Below are positions 33,364-41,691 of a DNA stretch of 64,000 nucleotides, piece by piece. The DNA comes from Streptomyces chartreusis (GTDB lineage Bacteria > Actinomycetota > Actinomycetes > Streptomycetales > Streptomycetaceae): the NCBI RefSeq assembly GCF_008704715.1, contig NZ_CP023689.1, forward strand, positions 4,588,001 through 4,652,000, in the 5' to 3' direction. Numbering within the stretch: the stretch's first letter is position 1; each line of letters opens with the position of its first letter. The notes under the pieces were generated by a model. That model did not search any database. It was not told where the DNA came from and was given only the letters and a program-made list of their open reading frames with translations. Both the position numbers and the translations under genes were made by a program.

Positions 33364-34647
33364 CTACAGGAACGAGTTGATCTCGATCGTCTCGTCCCGG
33401 CCCGGGCCCACGCCGATCGCGGAGATCGGAGCGCCGGACATCTCCTCCAGCGCCTTCACGTAGTTCTGGGCGTTCTTCGGCAGGTCCGAGAAGGACTTGG
33501 CCGACGTGATGTCCTCGGACCAGCCCGGCAGGGTCTCGTAGACCGGCTTCGCGTGGTGGAAGTCGGTCTGCGAGTACGGGAGTTCCTCGACGCGCTTGCC
33601 GTCGATCTCGTAGGCGACGCAGACGGGGATCTGCTCCCAGCCGGTCAGGACGTCCAGCTTGGTGAGGAAGAAGTCCGTCAGGCCGTTGACACGGGTCGCG
33701 TAGCGGGCGATCACGGCGTCGAACCAGCCGCAGCGCCGGTCACGGCCGGTGGTCACGCCCCGCTCGCCGCCGATGCGGCGCAGCGCCTCGCCGTCCTCGT
33801 CGAACAGCTCGGTCGGGAACGGGCCCGAGCCGACCCGGGTCGTGTAGGCCTTGAGGATGCCGATGACCCGGCTGATCTTCGTGGGACCCACACCGGCGCC
33901 GGTGCAGGCACCGCCCGCGGTCGGGTTCGACGACGTCACGAAGGGGTACGTGCCGTGGTCGATGTCGAGGAGCGTGCCCTGGCCGCCCTCGAACAGGACC
34001 ACCTTGTCGTCCTCCAGCGCCCGGTTGAGGACGAGGACGGTGTCGGCGACGTAGGGCTTGAGCCGGTCCGCGTAGGACAGCAGTTCCTCGACGACCTTGC
34101 CGGCCTCGATGGCGCGGCGGTTGAAGACCTTGGTCAGGAGCTGGTTCTTGCCGTCGAGAGCCGCCTCGACCTTCTGGGTCAGGATCGACTCGTCGTACAG
34201 GTCCTGGATGCGGATGCCCACGCGGTTGATCTTGTCGGCGTAGGTCGGACCGATGCCGCGCCCGGTGGTGCCGATCTTGCGCTTTCCGAGGAAGCGTTCC
34301 GTCACCTTGTCCACGGTGACGTTGTACGGCGTGATGATGTGTGCGTTGCCGCTGATCAGGAGCTTGGACGTGTCTACGCCTCGCTCGTTCAGCCCGTTCA
34401 GCTCGGAGAACAGGACCGACGGGTCGACGACGACGCCGTTGCCGATGACCGGAGTGCACTCCGGGGAGAGGATGCCGGAGGGCAGAAGGTGGAGGGCGTA
34501 CTTCTGGTCGCCGACGACCACGGTGTGGCCGGCGTTGTTGCCTCCCTGGTAGCGGACCACGTAGTCGACGGATCCGCCGAGCAGGTCAGTGGCCTTACCT
34601 TTACCCTCGTCACCCCACTGAGCACCGAGCAGCACAAGTGCGGGCAC
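33364..34647 (-). CDS. purA: Adenylosuccinate synthetase
   Basis: A 427-residue enzyme joining IMP and aspartate with GTP to form adenylosuccinate in AMP synthesis. Signatures are complete: LLGAQWGDEGKGKATDLL (residues 6-23), YQGGNNAGHTVV (33-44), GTTGRGIGPTYADK, the GQGTLLDIDHGTYPFVTSSN block and the C-terminal VGPGRDETIEI. Length is standard and the gene stands alone. A terminator hairpin follows its stop; a large imperfect hairpin lies about 140 nt upstream. Confidence 0.98.
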   Translation of the reverse strand: MPALVLLGAQWGDEGKGKATDLLGGSVDYVVRYQGGNNAGHTVVVGDQKYALHLLPSGILSPECTPVIGNGVVVDPSVLFSELNGLNERGVDTSKLLISGNAHIITPYNVTVDKVTERFLGKRKIGTTGRGIGPTYADKINRVGIRIQDLYDESILTQKVEAALDGKNQLLTKVFNRRAIEAGKVVEELLSYADRLKPYVADTVLVLNRALEDDKVVLFEGGQGTLLDIDHGTYPFVTSSNPTAGGACTGAGVGPTKISRVIGILKAYTTRVGSGPFPTELFDEDGEALRRIGGERGVTTGRDRRCGWFDAVIARYATRVNGLTDFFLTKLDVLTGWEQIPVCVAYEIDGKRVEELPYSQTDFHHAKPVYETLPGWSEDITSAKSFSDLPKNAQNYVKALEEMSGAPISAIGVGPGRDETIEINSFL

Positions 34648-34783
34648 GCGCGTACACCCCTTCCGGGCGGGGCATGTCCAAGGTCAGGGGCGCACGCGTA
34701 AGGTATGCCGCCGCGTGCACCACTACCGGCTGCGACCGTCATTGGCCGCGAACCGTCGGACCGGATGGCCCCGGAATAGACGA

Positions 34784-34811
34784 AGCCCCTGGCGCAATAG
34801 CGCAAGGGGCT
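34784..34811. promoter_or_regulatory. Terminator-like hairpin in the divergent purA region
   Basis: AGCCCCTGGCGC (34784-34795) pairs with GCGCAAGGGGCT (34800-34811), 12 bp with one G-A mismatch and an AATA loop. It lies between divergent genes, 137 nt before the purA start and 34 nt before the diacylglycerol-kinase-like start, so it is not a simple end-of-gene terminator. On the plus strand it would sit in the leader of the downstream gene; on the minus strand upstream of or in the purA leader. Confidence 0.55.
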
Positions 34812-34844
34812 CTTGCACAAAGATGCTACCCGAGGAAGCGAGGC

Positions 34845-35702
34845 ATGGCCGAGGTGGCGACTTTCGCGATGTCCGATCAGCTGCTGGTGGTGATCGATCC
34901 GATCGCCCGGAGGACGGACGGCGAGTCCGTCAGGATCGCGAAAGACGTGCTCAGCGCGGGTGCGGTGACCAAAGTGTGCCTGCCGGAGGGTCCCGACGAA
35001 TTCGCTCGCGCACTGGCGAAGCGCGGGTCGCGCCGGCCGGTGGTCGTCGGCGACGACGGGGCGCTGACCCGCGCGGTGGCGCTGCTGCACCGGCAGCGGC
35101 AGCTGGCCGAATGCGCGCTGTCGGTGGTGCCGGTCGGCGGTGCGCTGTCGCTGGCCGGATCCCTCGGGGTGCCGACGGGGGCGGTCGCGGCGGCGCGGGC
35201 GGTGCTGGACGGCGTGGAGCGGCGCCTGGACCTGCTCGTGGACGACAGCGACGGCGTGGTGCTGGGCGGGCTGCGCATCCCTCCGATACGGGACCCGGCC
35301 GCGCCGGACGGGGCCACCGCGGTGGGCCCGGGTGGACGGCCGTGGCTGCGGACCTGCCAGTCGCTGGTACGGACGCTGGTGCCGCCGCGGGGCCCGTCCC
35401 CGGTCGCCTCCCCCGGACCGTCGCGGCTGCGCGTCGAGGTCGACGGGACGACGCTGGTGGATCTCGACCAGCCGGTGGAGGCGGTGTCGGTGACGCCGGG
35501 CATCGCGGGCCTGGCGGAGGTGGAGGTACGGCCGGTGTCGGTGGGCGCGGAGGCGTCCCCGCTGCGCGCCGAGGGCCGCACGGTGACGGTGTCGGGGGCG
35601 CACTTCCGCTACCGCGCCGACACGGCGGTCTCCGGGCCGGTGCGCAGACGGACGTGGACGGTGGGCGAAGGCGCGCTGCGGCTGGTGCTGCCGGGCCGGT
35701 GA
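34845..35702 (+). CDS. Diacylglycerol kinase catalytic-domain-like protein
   Basis: A 285-residue protein with the outline of a diacylglycerol/lipid kinase catalytic domain: LLVVIDPIARRTDGESVRIAKDVL at the N-terminus, RRPVVVGDDGALTRAVALLHRQ (in the place of the GGDGTL nucleotide motif, here GDDGAL), and a beta-sandwich C-terminal half (RLRVEVDGTTLVDLDQPVEAVSVTPGIAGLAEV). The altered nucleotide motif leaves activity uncertain. The ATG at 34845 has GAGGAAG before it. Its C-terminal codons belong to a run of degenerate 42-nt repeats that continues past the stop. Confidence 0.75.
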   Translation: MAEVATFAMSDQLLVVIDPIARRTDGESVRIAKDVLSAGAVTKVCLPEGPDEFARALAKRGSRRPVVVGDDGALTRAVALLHRQRQLAECALSVVPVGGALSLAGSLGVPTGAVAAARAVLDGVERRLDLLVDDSDGVVLGGLRIPPIRDPAAPDGATAVGPGGRPWLRTCQSLVRTLVPPRGPSPVASPGPSRLRVEVDGTTLVDLDQPVEAVSVTPGIAGLAEVEVRPVSVGAEASPLRAEGRTVTVSGAHFRYRADTAVSGPVRRRTWTVGEGALRLVLPGR

Positions 35703-35838
35703 GCCCGTATCGGACGCACTGGCCGGTGCCGCCGGGCCGCTGACGGCTACACCCGGTGCCCTGGCCGGCGCCACCGGGCCGGCGAGGGCTCTACCGGTCG
35801 CCCGGGCCGGTTGCCGCCGGGTCGGTGAGGTTCTACGG
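35682..35838. repeat. Four degenerate copies of a 42-nt GC-rich repeat
   Basis: Imperfect copies start at 35682, 35723, 35765 and 35807 (spacing 41, 42, 42). The core is CCGGTGCCGCCGGGCCG, followed by a TGA- or CGA-containing part and a GGCT-rich end. The first copy covers the last codons and stop of the diacylglycerol-kinase-like gene; the last reaches the stop codon of the convergent GbsR/MarR gene. Copies 1 and 2 agree at 24 of 31 positions by eye. The 130-nt gap otherwise shows nothing. Confidence 0.55.
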
Positions 35839-36336
35839 GGCGCTCGGGCCGAAGGTCCTGTCGCGGTGTTCGCGCCAGCGTTCCATCAGCTTGCCGAGTT
35901 CGCCCTCCAGGTATTCGAAGAAGGCCAGCGTCTCGGCGATGCGCTGTCCGCCCGGGGTCGCCGCGCCGAGGCTGTCGACGCCCTCGCGCAGGGTCAGGCC
36001 CCAGCGCCGGAGGATCGCGTCGCGGTTGGTCAGCGCCTCGTACCACTGGTCGCTGTGCACCCGGTAGCGCTCGCGCCGTGAGCCCGGTTCGCGCTCGCGG
36101 GAGACCATGTGGACCTGGGCGAGGTAGCGCACCGCGCCGGAGATCGCGGCGGGGCTGACCTGGAGCTGTTCGCCGAGTTCGGCGGAGCTCATGGTGCCGG
36201 AGTCGGACGCGAGGAGCGCGGCGAACACCCGCGCCGCCATGCGCTGCATCCCGGCCTCGACGAGCTGCGCCGCGAAGGCCTCCACGAACTTCGACACCGC
36301 CTCGGGGTCCCGCCCCGCCTCACTCGGTTCCATCAT
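35833..36336 (-). CDS. GbsR/MarR-family transcriptional regulator
   Basis: A 167-residue winged-helix regulator: residues 36-95 (MAARVFAALLASDSGTMSSAELGEQLQVSPAAISGAVRYLAQVHMVSREREPGSRRERYRV) carry the helix-turn-helix and wing, and a C-terminal helix (AETLAFFEYLEGELGKLMERWREHRD) should form the dimer. It is divergent from an ABC-2-type exporter operon, a standard arrangement for a drug- or stress-responsive repressor of that operon. Start MM is given; the second Met at 36333 is equally possible. Confidence 0.9.
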   Translation of the reverse strand: MMEPSEAGRDPEAVSKFVEAFAAQLVEAGMQRMAARVFAALLASDSGTMSSAELGEQLQVSPAAISGAVRYLAQVHMVSREREPGSRRERYRVHSDQWYEALTNRDAILRRWGLTLREGVDSLGAATPGGQRIAETLAFFEYLEGELGKLMERWREHRDRTFGPSAP

Positions 36337-36401
36337 TCGTAGATCATCTCCCCTGCGTCCGCCCAGCTCGCGCGCTTGCCCCCGAGTCTATGCGCGATTT
36401 A

Positions 36402-36440
36402 TACGCTTCCTTAACTTCACAAATTTCTGAAAGAAGCGTA
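36402..36440. promoter_or_regulatory. 8-bp inverted repeat in the divergent regulator/exporter promoter
   Basis: TACGCTTC (36402-36409) and GAAGCGTA (36433-36440) are perfect inverted repeats 31 nt centre to centre, in an unusually AT-rich stretch. Minus-strand TATAAAT just outside the left arm could be the -10 of the regulator gene; the right arm is 11 nt from the ATG of the ATPase gene. A binding site for the GbsR/MarR regulator is inferred. Confidence 0.55.
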
Positions 36441-36451
36441 CGTTCTGAACC

Positions 36452-37357
36452 ATGACGAAGGCAATTACCGTCTCCGGACTGCACAAGTCGTTCGGCAAGA
36501 CGCACGCCCTGGACGGCCTCGACCTGGACGTCGAGACGGGCGAGGTCCACGGCTTCCTCGGCCCGAACGGCGCCGGCAAGTCCACCACCATCCGCGTCCT
36601 GCTCGGCCTGCTGCGGGCCGACTCCGGCGGCGCCCAGGTGCTCGGCCGCGACCCCTGGACGGACGCGGTGGAGGTGCACCGCCGGATCGCCTACGTGCCG
36701 GGGGACGTGACGCTGTGGCGGAACCTGTCGGGCGGTGAGGTCATCGACCTCTACGGCCGGCTGCGCGGCGGGCTGGACTCCCGGCGCCGCGCCGAGCTGA
36801 TCGAGCGCTTCGAACTCGACCCCACCAAGAAGGGCCGCACCTACTCCAAGGGCAACCGGCAGAAGGTCGCCCTCGTCGCCGCCTTCGCCTCGGACGTCGA
36901 CCTGCTGATCCTCGACGAGCCGACCTCGGGCCTGGACCCGCTGATGGAGGAGGTCTTCCAGCGCTGCGTGGAGGAGGAGCGCGACCGCGGCCGGACGATC
37001 CTGCTGTCCTCGCACATCCTCAGCGAGGTCGAGGAGCTCTGCGACCGGGTCAGCATCATCCGCAAGGGCCGTACCGTCGAGAGCGGTTCACTGGCCGACC
37101 TGCGGCATCTGACGCGCACGAGCGTCACCGCCGAGCTGGCCGGTCCGCCCAACGGGCTGTCGCGCCTGCCCGGCGTCCACGACCTCGACGTCCAGGGCCA
37201 CCGCGTGCGGCTCCAGGTCGACACCGACAAGCTCGACGCCGTCCTGCGCTCGCTGAGCGAGTCCGGCGTACGGTCGCTGACCTCGACGCCGCCGACCCTG
37301 GAGGAGCTGTTCCTGCGGCACTACCAGGCCGACACGGACGAGGTGGCCGCCCGATGA
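36452..37357 (+). CDS. ABC transporter ATP-binding protein (ABC-2 exporter)
   Basis: A 301-residue ATPase of the drug-export (DrrA-like) class: Walker A GPNGAGKSTT, the signature here is YSKGNRQK rather than the standard LSGGQ, Walker B LLILDEPTSGLDP, switch His in LLSSHIL, and a C-terminal regulatory domain (from about 215). The variant signature is common in this subgroup and presumably active. The stop overlaps the permease start by 4 nt. Together they likely export a drug-like or lipid substrate under control of the divergent regulator. Confidence 0.93.
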   Translation: MTKAITVSGLHKSFGKTHALDGLDLDVETGEVHGFLGPNGAGKSTTIRVLLGLLRADSGGAQVLGRDPWTDAVEVHRRIAYVPGDVTLWRNLSGGEVIDLYGRLRGGLDSRRRAELIERFELDPTKKGRTYSKGNRQKVALVAAFASDVDLLILDEPTSGLDPLMEEVFQRCVEEERDRGRTILLSSHILSEVEELCDRVSIIRKGRTVESGSLADLRHLTRTSVTAELAGPPNGLSRLPGVHDLDVQGHRVRLQVDTDKLDAVLRSLSESGVRSLTSTPPTLEELFLRHYQADTDEVAAR

Positions 37358-38958
37358 CCGCCACCGCCTTCGGGGTACGGCCCGGCGGCTCGCGCCAGCT
37401 CGCCGGCACCGGAACCCTGCTGCGCTTCGCCCTGCGCCGCGACCGGGTGATGATCCCGGTCTGGGTGGCCGTGAACGCGCTGATGATCCTCTCCATGCCG
37501 AACACGCTTGAGAACCTGTACGCCACCGAGGCCGACCGCGCCAACCTCGTGCAGGACACCGCGACCAACGCCTCCTTCCGCGCGCTGATCGGCCCCGTCT
37601 TCGACGACTCGATCGGCGCCCTGACCGCCTGGCGCGTCGGCGTCTACGCCGGTGCGCTCGCGGCCGTGGTCAGCATGCTCCTCGTCGTACGGCACACCCG
37701 GGACGAGGAGGAGAGCGGCCGTCAGGAGCTGGTCGCGTCCGGGATGGTGGGCCGCCGGGCCTCCCTGACGGCCGCCCTGCTGACGGCCGTGGTCGCGAAC
37801 GCCGTACTGGCCCTGCTGGTCACGGCCGGGCTCGCGGGCCAGGGCGCCACGGGGGCGCTGGCGCTCGGGCTCGGGCTCGCCGGGGTCGGCATGGTCTTCG
37901 CCACGCTGGCGGCGATCGTCGCCCAGTTCACCGAGAGCGCCCGGCTGGCACGGGGGCTGACGGCCGGGCTGCTGGGCGCCGCGTTCGTGCTGCGCGCGGC
38001 CGGCGACTCAGCGTCGGACGACGGCTCGTCCGCGCTGACGTGGGCGTCGCCGCTGGGCTGGCTGGAGAACCTGCGGCCGTTCGCGAGCGAACGCTGGTGG
38101 GTGCTGCTGCTGTTCGCGGGGGCGGCGCTGGTGCAGGGCGTGGTGGCGTACGGACTCGCCGGGCGCCGGGACGTGGGGATGAGCTTCCTGCCCGCCCGTC
38201 CGGGCCCCGCGCTCGGGCGCCTCGGCACGGCGGGCGCGCTGGCCTGGCGGCTCCAGCGCGGCGGCGTGCTCGGCTGGAGCATCGGCTTCTTCCTCGCCGG
38301 GGTCATCTACGGCGGGCTGACCGACGGGGTGGCCGACCTGGTCGGCGACAACGCCAACGCGCGCCGGATCTTCGAGCGCATGGGCGGCCAGGACGGGCTG
38401 ACGGACGCGTTCCTGGCGTCGATGGTCGGCATGCTGGGCCTGATCGCGGCCCTGTACGTGGTGGCGTCGGTCCTGCGGCTGCACGGCGAGGAGACCTCGA
38501 TGCGGGCGGAGCCGATCCTCGCGAACGCGGTGGGCCGGCTGCGCTGGGCGGCCGGTCACCTGGTGATCGCCTTCGCCGGCTCGGCCCTGATCATGCTCCT
38601 CGCCGGCCTGGGCTTCGCCGTCGGCTACGGCAAGGAGACCGGCCCGATCCTGGGCGCCTGCCTGGTCCAGCTGCCCGCGGTCTGGGGCGTCGGGGGCCTC
38701 GCGGTCCTGCTGTACGGCCTGTTCCCGCGGGCGGCGACGGCGGCGTGGGCGGTGGCCGGCGCGGTCCTGCTGATCGGCTGGGTGGGCCCCGCACTGGACG
38801 TGCCACAGGCCGTGCTGGACCTGTCCCCCTTCGGACACCTGCCGAAGCTGCCGGGCGGCGGGATGGAGTGGGCACCGGTACTGACCCTGCTGGCACTGGC
38901 GACGGCACTGGTCACGGCCGGGCTGGCGGGGTTGCGGCGCCGGGACATGATCACCTGA
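37354..38958 (+). CDS. ABC-2-type transporter permease
   Basis: A 534-residue membrane protein with about 12 transmembrane helices in two repeated halves (opening helix at about 35-50, then helices near 95-115, 140-165, 170-190 and so on; the second half begins after about residue 280). Motifs such as HTRDEEESGRQELVASGMVGRR and RLHGEETSMRAEPILANAVGRLRWAAGH occur once per half and mark the family of large ABC-2 exporters of polyketide-type drugs. ATG start overlaps the ATPase stop. Confidence 0.92.
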   Translation: MTATAFGVRPGGSRQLAGTGTLLRFALRRDRVMIPVWVAVNALMILSMPNTLENLYATEADRANLVQDTATNASFRALIGPVFDDSIGALTAWRVGVYAGALAAVVSMLLVVRHTRDEEESGRQELVASGMVGRRASLTAALLTAVVANAVLALLVTAGLAGQGATGALALGLGLAGVGMVFATLAAIVAQFTESARLARGLTAGLLGAAFVLRAAGDSASDDGSSALTWASPLGWLENLRPFASERWWVLLLFAGAALVQGVVAYGLAGRRDVGMSFLPARPGPALGRLGTAGALAWRLQRGGVLGWSIGFFLAGVIYGGLTDGVADLVGDNANARRIFERMGGQDGLTDAFLASMVGMLGLIAALYVVASVLRLHGEETSMRAEPILANAVGRLRWAAGHLVIAFAGSALIMLLAGLGFAVGYGKETGPILGACLVQLPAVWGVGGLAVLLYGLFPRAATAAWAVAGAVLLIGWVGPALDVPQAVLDLSPFGHLPKLPGGGMEWAPVLTLLALATALVTAGLAGLRRRDMIT

Positions 38959-39026
38959 TCCGGCCGGGACTCGCCGGGCCTCTCCTCGTCGAGAACCGGG
39001 GAGGGGCCCGGCGCGTCACTGTGGTC

Positions 39027-39290
39027 ATGGGCCGAGGAGATCAACGCACGCTGCACACCGCGCTGACCTGCGGCGGATGCCTGCTCACGGTGCTGGGCTC
39101 GACGGCGGCCACGCTTCTCTGGGCCTCCTCGGACCGCACCCGCCGGCACCTGGGCGCGGGCTTCGAGGGCGAGGGCACCGACTACGTCGCCGCCCTGACC
39201 GAACTGCCCCTGGTCGCCGCCGCCGGAGCACTCGTACCGGCCCTGGCCTGCGCACTCGCCCTCCGTCTGACGGGCCGCCGGAAGGACTGA
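39027..39290 (+). CDS. Small two-helix membrane protein
   Basis: An 87-residue protein with hydrophobic segments at about 14-33 and 62-80, a short acidic loop between them (FEGEGTDYVAALTE) and a basic tail RRKD. Codon choice is strongly GC3-rich, supporting a real gene, but no strong ribosome site precedes the ATG; a GTG at 39021 would add two residues. No family recognised. It ends 13 nt before the stop of the convergent P450. Confidence 0.6.
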   Translation: MGRGDQRTLHTALTCGGCLLTVLGSTAATLLWASSDRTRRHLGAGFEGEGTDYVAALTELPLVAAAGALVPALACALALRLTGRRKD

Positions 39291-39303
39291 ACGCACCCGC
39301 AGC

Positions 39304-40524
39304 TCAGGCCACCTCCACCCGAAGCCCTTCCAGCCCCCGGATCACGAAGTTCGGCTTGCGGTCGGGGGCCGTCGCTGCCCGCAGGGTCGGTGCCTGGTCC
39401 AGGAGGGCCGACATGGATGCCGCCAGTTCGATGCGGGCCAGTGGGGCGCCGATGCAGTAGTGGATACCCGCGCTGAAGGAGATGTGGGGGTTGTCCTTGC
39501 GGGTCAGGTCCAGGGCGGCCGGGGCCTCGAAGACCTCGGGGTCGTGGTTGGCGGAGCCGAAGAGCATGGCGATCTCCGCACCGCGCGGGATCGTCGTGCC
39601 GTCGATCTCGATCTCGTCCAGGACCCAGCGCTCGAACAGCTGGAGCGGGGTGTCGTAGCGCATCAGCTCCTCGATCGCGGACGGGATCAGGGAGTGGTCG
39701 GCACGCAGCGCGGACAGCTGGCCGGGGTTGCGGAACAGCGCCCACCAGCCGTTGACGGTCGCGTTCACCGTGGCCTCGTGGCCCGCGTTGAGCAGCAGGA
39801 CCGCCGTGGAGATCATCTCCTGCTCGGTGAGCCGGTCGCCCTCGTCGTGGGCCGCGATCAGACCGGAGATCAGGTCCTCGCCGGGCTCCTTGCGGCGGGC
39901 CGCGATCAGCTCCAGGAGATAGTCCGAGAACTCCACCGACGCCCGCACCGCCTTCTCCGCGGTCTCCGGCGACGGGCTCAGCTCGTACATCCCGCAGATG
40001 TCCGCCGACCACGGCCGCAACTGCCCGCGGTCCGACTCGGGGATGCCCAGCATCTCCGCGATCACCGCGACCGGCAGCGGCTCCGCGACGTCCGTCAGCA
40101 GATCACCGCCGCCCGCCTCGACCAGCCCCGCCACCAGCTCGCCGGCCAGCCGCCGCACATACGGCTTCAGCTGCTCCACCGTGCGCGGCGTGAACGCCTT
40201 CGACACCAGCCGGCGGATCCGGGTGTGGTCCGGCGGCTCCAGATCGAGCATCCCGTGATCGTTGAGCACATGGAACGGCTCGTGCTCCGGCGGCGGCGCC
40301 GTCCGCCCGAAGTCCTCGTGCGTGAACCGGTGCTGGTACGTCCGCCCCAGCCTGCGCTCGCGCAGCAGCGCCGAGACGTCCGCGTGGTGCGGGACCAGCC
40401 ACTGGTCGGTGGGCTCGAAGTAGTGCACCCGGCCCCGGGCCCGCAGTTCGGCGTAGGCCGGGTAGGGGTCGGCGAGGAACGCCGGGTCCCACGGGTCGAA
40501 GGCGAGGGCGGAGGGAGCTGCCAT
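39304..40524 (-). CDS. Cytochrome P450, CYP107-like
   Basis: A 406-residue soluble P450. Motifs: I-helix NAGHEATVN (acid-alcohol pair E-x-T), EELMRYDTPLQ (ExxR), and heme loop FSAGIHYCIGAPLAR with Cys357. By synteny and sequence it looks like the Streptomyces CYP107P1 group, a recollection. CYP107 enzymes hydroxylate macrolides and other small molecules; here the substrate is unknown and no biosynthetic cluster or ferredoxin gene adjoins it. Unlike the CYP121-like enzyme at 3.4 kb, it has a normal oxygen-activating motif. Confidence 0.93.
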   Translation of the reverse strand: MAAPSALAFDPWDPAFLADPYPAYAELRARGRVHYFEPTDQWLVPHHADVSALLRERRLGRTYQHRFTHEDFGRTAPPPEHEPFHVLNDHGMLDLEPPDHTRIRRLVSKAFTPRTVEQLKPYVRRLAGELVAGLVEAGGGDLLTDVAEPLPVAVIAEMLGIPESDRGQLRPWSADICGMYELSPSPETAEKAVRASVEFSDYLLELIAARRKEPGEDLISGLIAAHDEGDRLTEQEMISTAVLLLNAGHEATVNATVNGWWALFRNPGQLSALRADHSLIPSAIEELMRYDTPLQLFERWVLDEIEIDGTTIPRGAEIAMLFGSANHDPEVFEAPAALDLTRKDNPHISFSAGIHYCIGAPLARIELAASMSALLDQAPTLRAATAPDRKPNFVIRGLEGLRVEVA

Positions 40525-40565
40525 GTCCGGACGTTAGCCCGGCCTCCCCCGGTCTGACCAGGGGC

Positions 40566-41000
40566 CTAGGCGGTACCGAAGTCCGGAAGGGTGACCGAGC
40601 CGTCCTCGGCGAGCGGGAAGCCGGGGTTGTGGGCGACCTCCCAGGCGTGGCCGTCGGGGTCGACGAAGGCGCTGGAGTAGAAGCCGATCACGTTGACCGC
40701 GGCGGGCTTGGTGACCGTCCCGCCTGCCTGCTCCACCACCGCGAGGATGGCGTCCACCTCCGCCTCGGAGCGGACGTTGTGCGCGAGGGCGATCCCGCCG
40801 AACCCGCTCGCCGCCCCCGGCTCCAGACCGCAGTCCCGCGCCAGCTTCTCCCGGCCCCACAGCACCAGACCGAGACCGCCCGCCTGGAAGAAGACGGTCT
40901 CCTCGACCTCCTGCCCCCGCCAGCCCAGGGCCTCGTAGAAGGCCTTCGACCGGGCGAGGTCGGAGACTCCCAGTGTGATCAGTGTGATGCGCTGTTCCAT
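40566..41000 (-). CDS. VOC-family (glyoxalase-like) protein
   Basis: A 144-residue vicinal-oxygen-chelate fold protein: ITLITLGVSDLARSKAFYEALGW at the start and the second beta-alpha module with SSAFVDPDGHAWEVAHNPGF at the end. Such proteins are metal-dependent lyases, dioxygenases or resistance proteins; the activity is unknown. The ATG at 41000 is preferred (orthologue-like MEQRITLITLG); a GTG at 41009 would add three residues. It stands between the P450 and the two-component operon, divergent from neither. Confidence 0.85.
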   Translation of the reverse strand: MEQRITLITLGVSDLARSKAFYEALGWRGQEVEETVFFQAGGLGLVLWGREKLARDCGLEPGAASGFGGIALAHNVRSEAEVDAILAVVEQAGGTVTKPAAVNVIGFYSSAFVDPDGHAWEVAHNPGFPLAEDGSVTLPDFGTA

Positions 41001-41025
41001 GCCCCTCACCGTAGGGCCTGCCGGC

Positions 41026-41691
41026 TCAGCCCGGCGTGACCAGCCGCGCCTCGTAGGCGAACACCGCCGCCTGCGTACGGTCCCGCAGCCCCAGCTTCAC
41101 CAGGATCCGGCTGACGTGGGTCTTGATCGTCGACTCCGCCACCACCAGCCGCTCGGCGATCTCCGAGTTCGACAGGCCCTGCGCGATCAGCACCAGCACC
41201 TCCGTCTCCCGCTCGGTCAGATCCCCGTACGCCGCGTGCGCCGAGGGCATCAGGCGCGGCGAGTCGGACATCTTCGAGAACTCCGTGATCAGCCGCCTGG
41301 TGATCGAGGGGGCGAGCAGCGCCTCGCCGGCCGCCACCACCCGCACACCGTCGGCGAGCTGGCGCGCCGAGGCGTCCTTCAGCAGGAAGCCGGAGGCTCC
41401 CGCCCGCAGCGCCTGGTACACGTACTCGTCGAGGTCGAAGGTGGTCAGCACCAGGACCTTGGCGGCGCCGTCCGCCGCGACGATCTCGCGGGTCGCCTCG
41501 ATGCCGTTCAGCTCCGGCATGCGGATGTCCATCAGCACGACGTCCGGGGCCAGTTCACGGACCCGGTCCACCGCTTGGCGTCCGTTGACCGCCTCGCCGA
41601 CGACCTCGATGTCCGGCATCGCGTTGAGCAGGACCGAGAAGCCCTCGCGCACCATCATCTGGTCGTCCGCGATCAGCACGCGGATGGTCAT
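41026..41691 (-). CDS. NarL-family response regulator (tandem system 1)
   Basis: A 221-residue response regulator with Asp55 in VVLMDIRMPELNG, LTTFDLDEYVY and the LuxR-type helix-turn-helix LTERETEVLVLIAQGLSNSEIAERLVVAESTIKTHVSRILVKLGLRDRTQAAVFAYE. It is very similar to the regulator at 43139-43813, especially in the DNA-binding domain, so both could recognise the same sites. The ATG overlaps the kinase stop by 4 nt. Confidence 0.93.
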   Translation of the reverse strand: MTIRVLIADDQMMVREGFSVLLNAMPDIEVVGEAVNGRQAVDRVRELAPDVVLMDIRMPELNGIEATREIVAADGAAKVLVLTTFDLDEYVYQALRAGASGFLLKDASARQLADGVRVVAAGEALLAPSITRRLITEFSKMSDSPRLMPSAHAAYGDLTERETEVLVLIAQGLSNSEIAERLVVAESTIKTHVSRILVKLGLRDRTQAAVFAYEARLVTPG

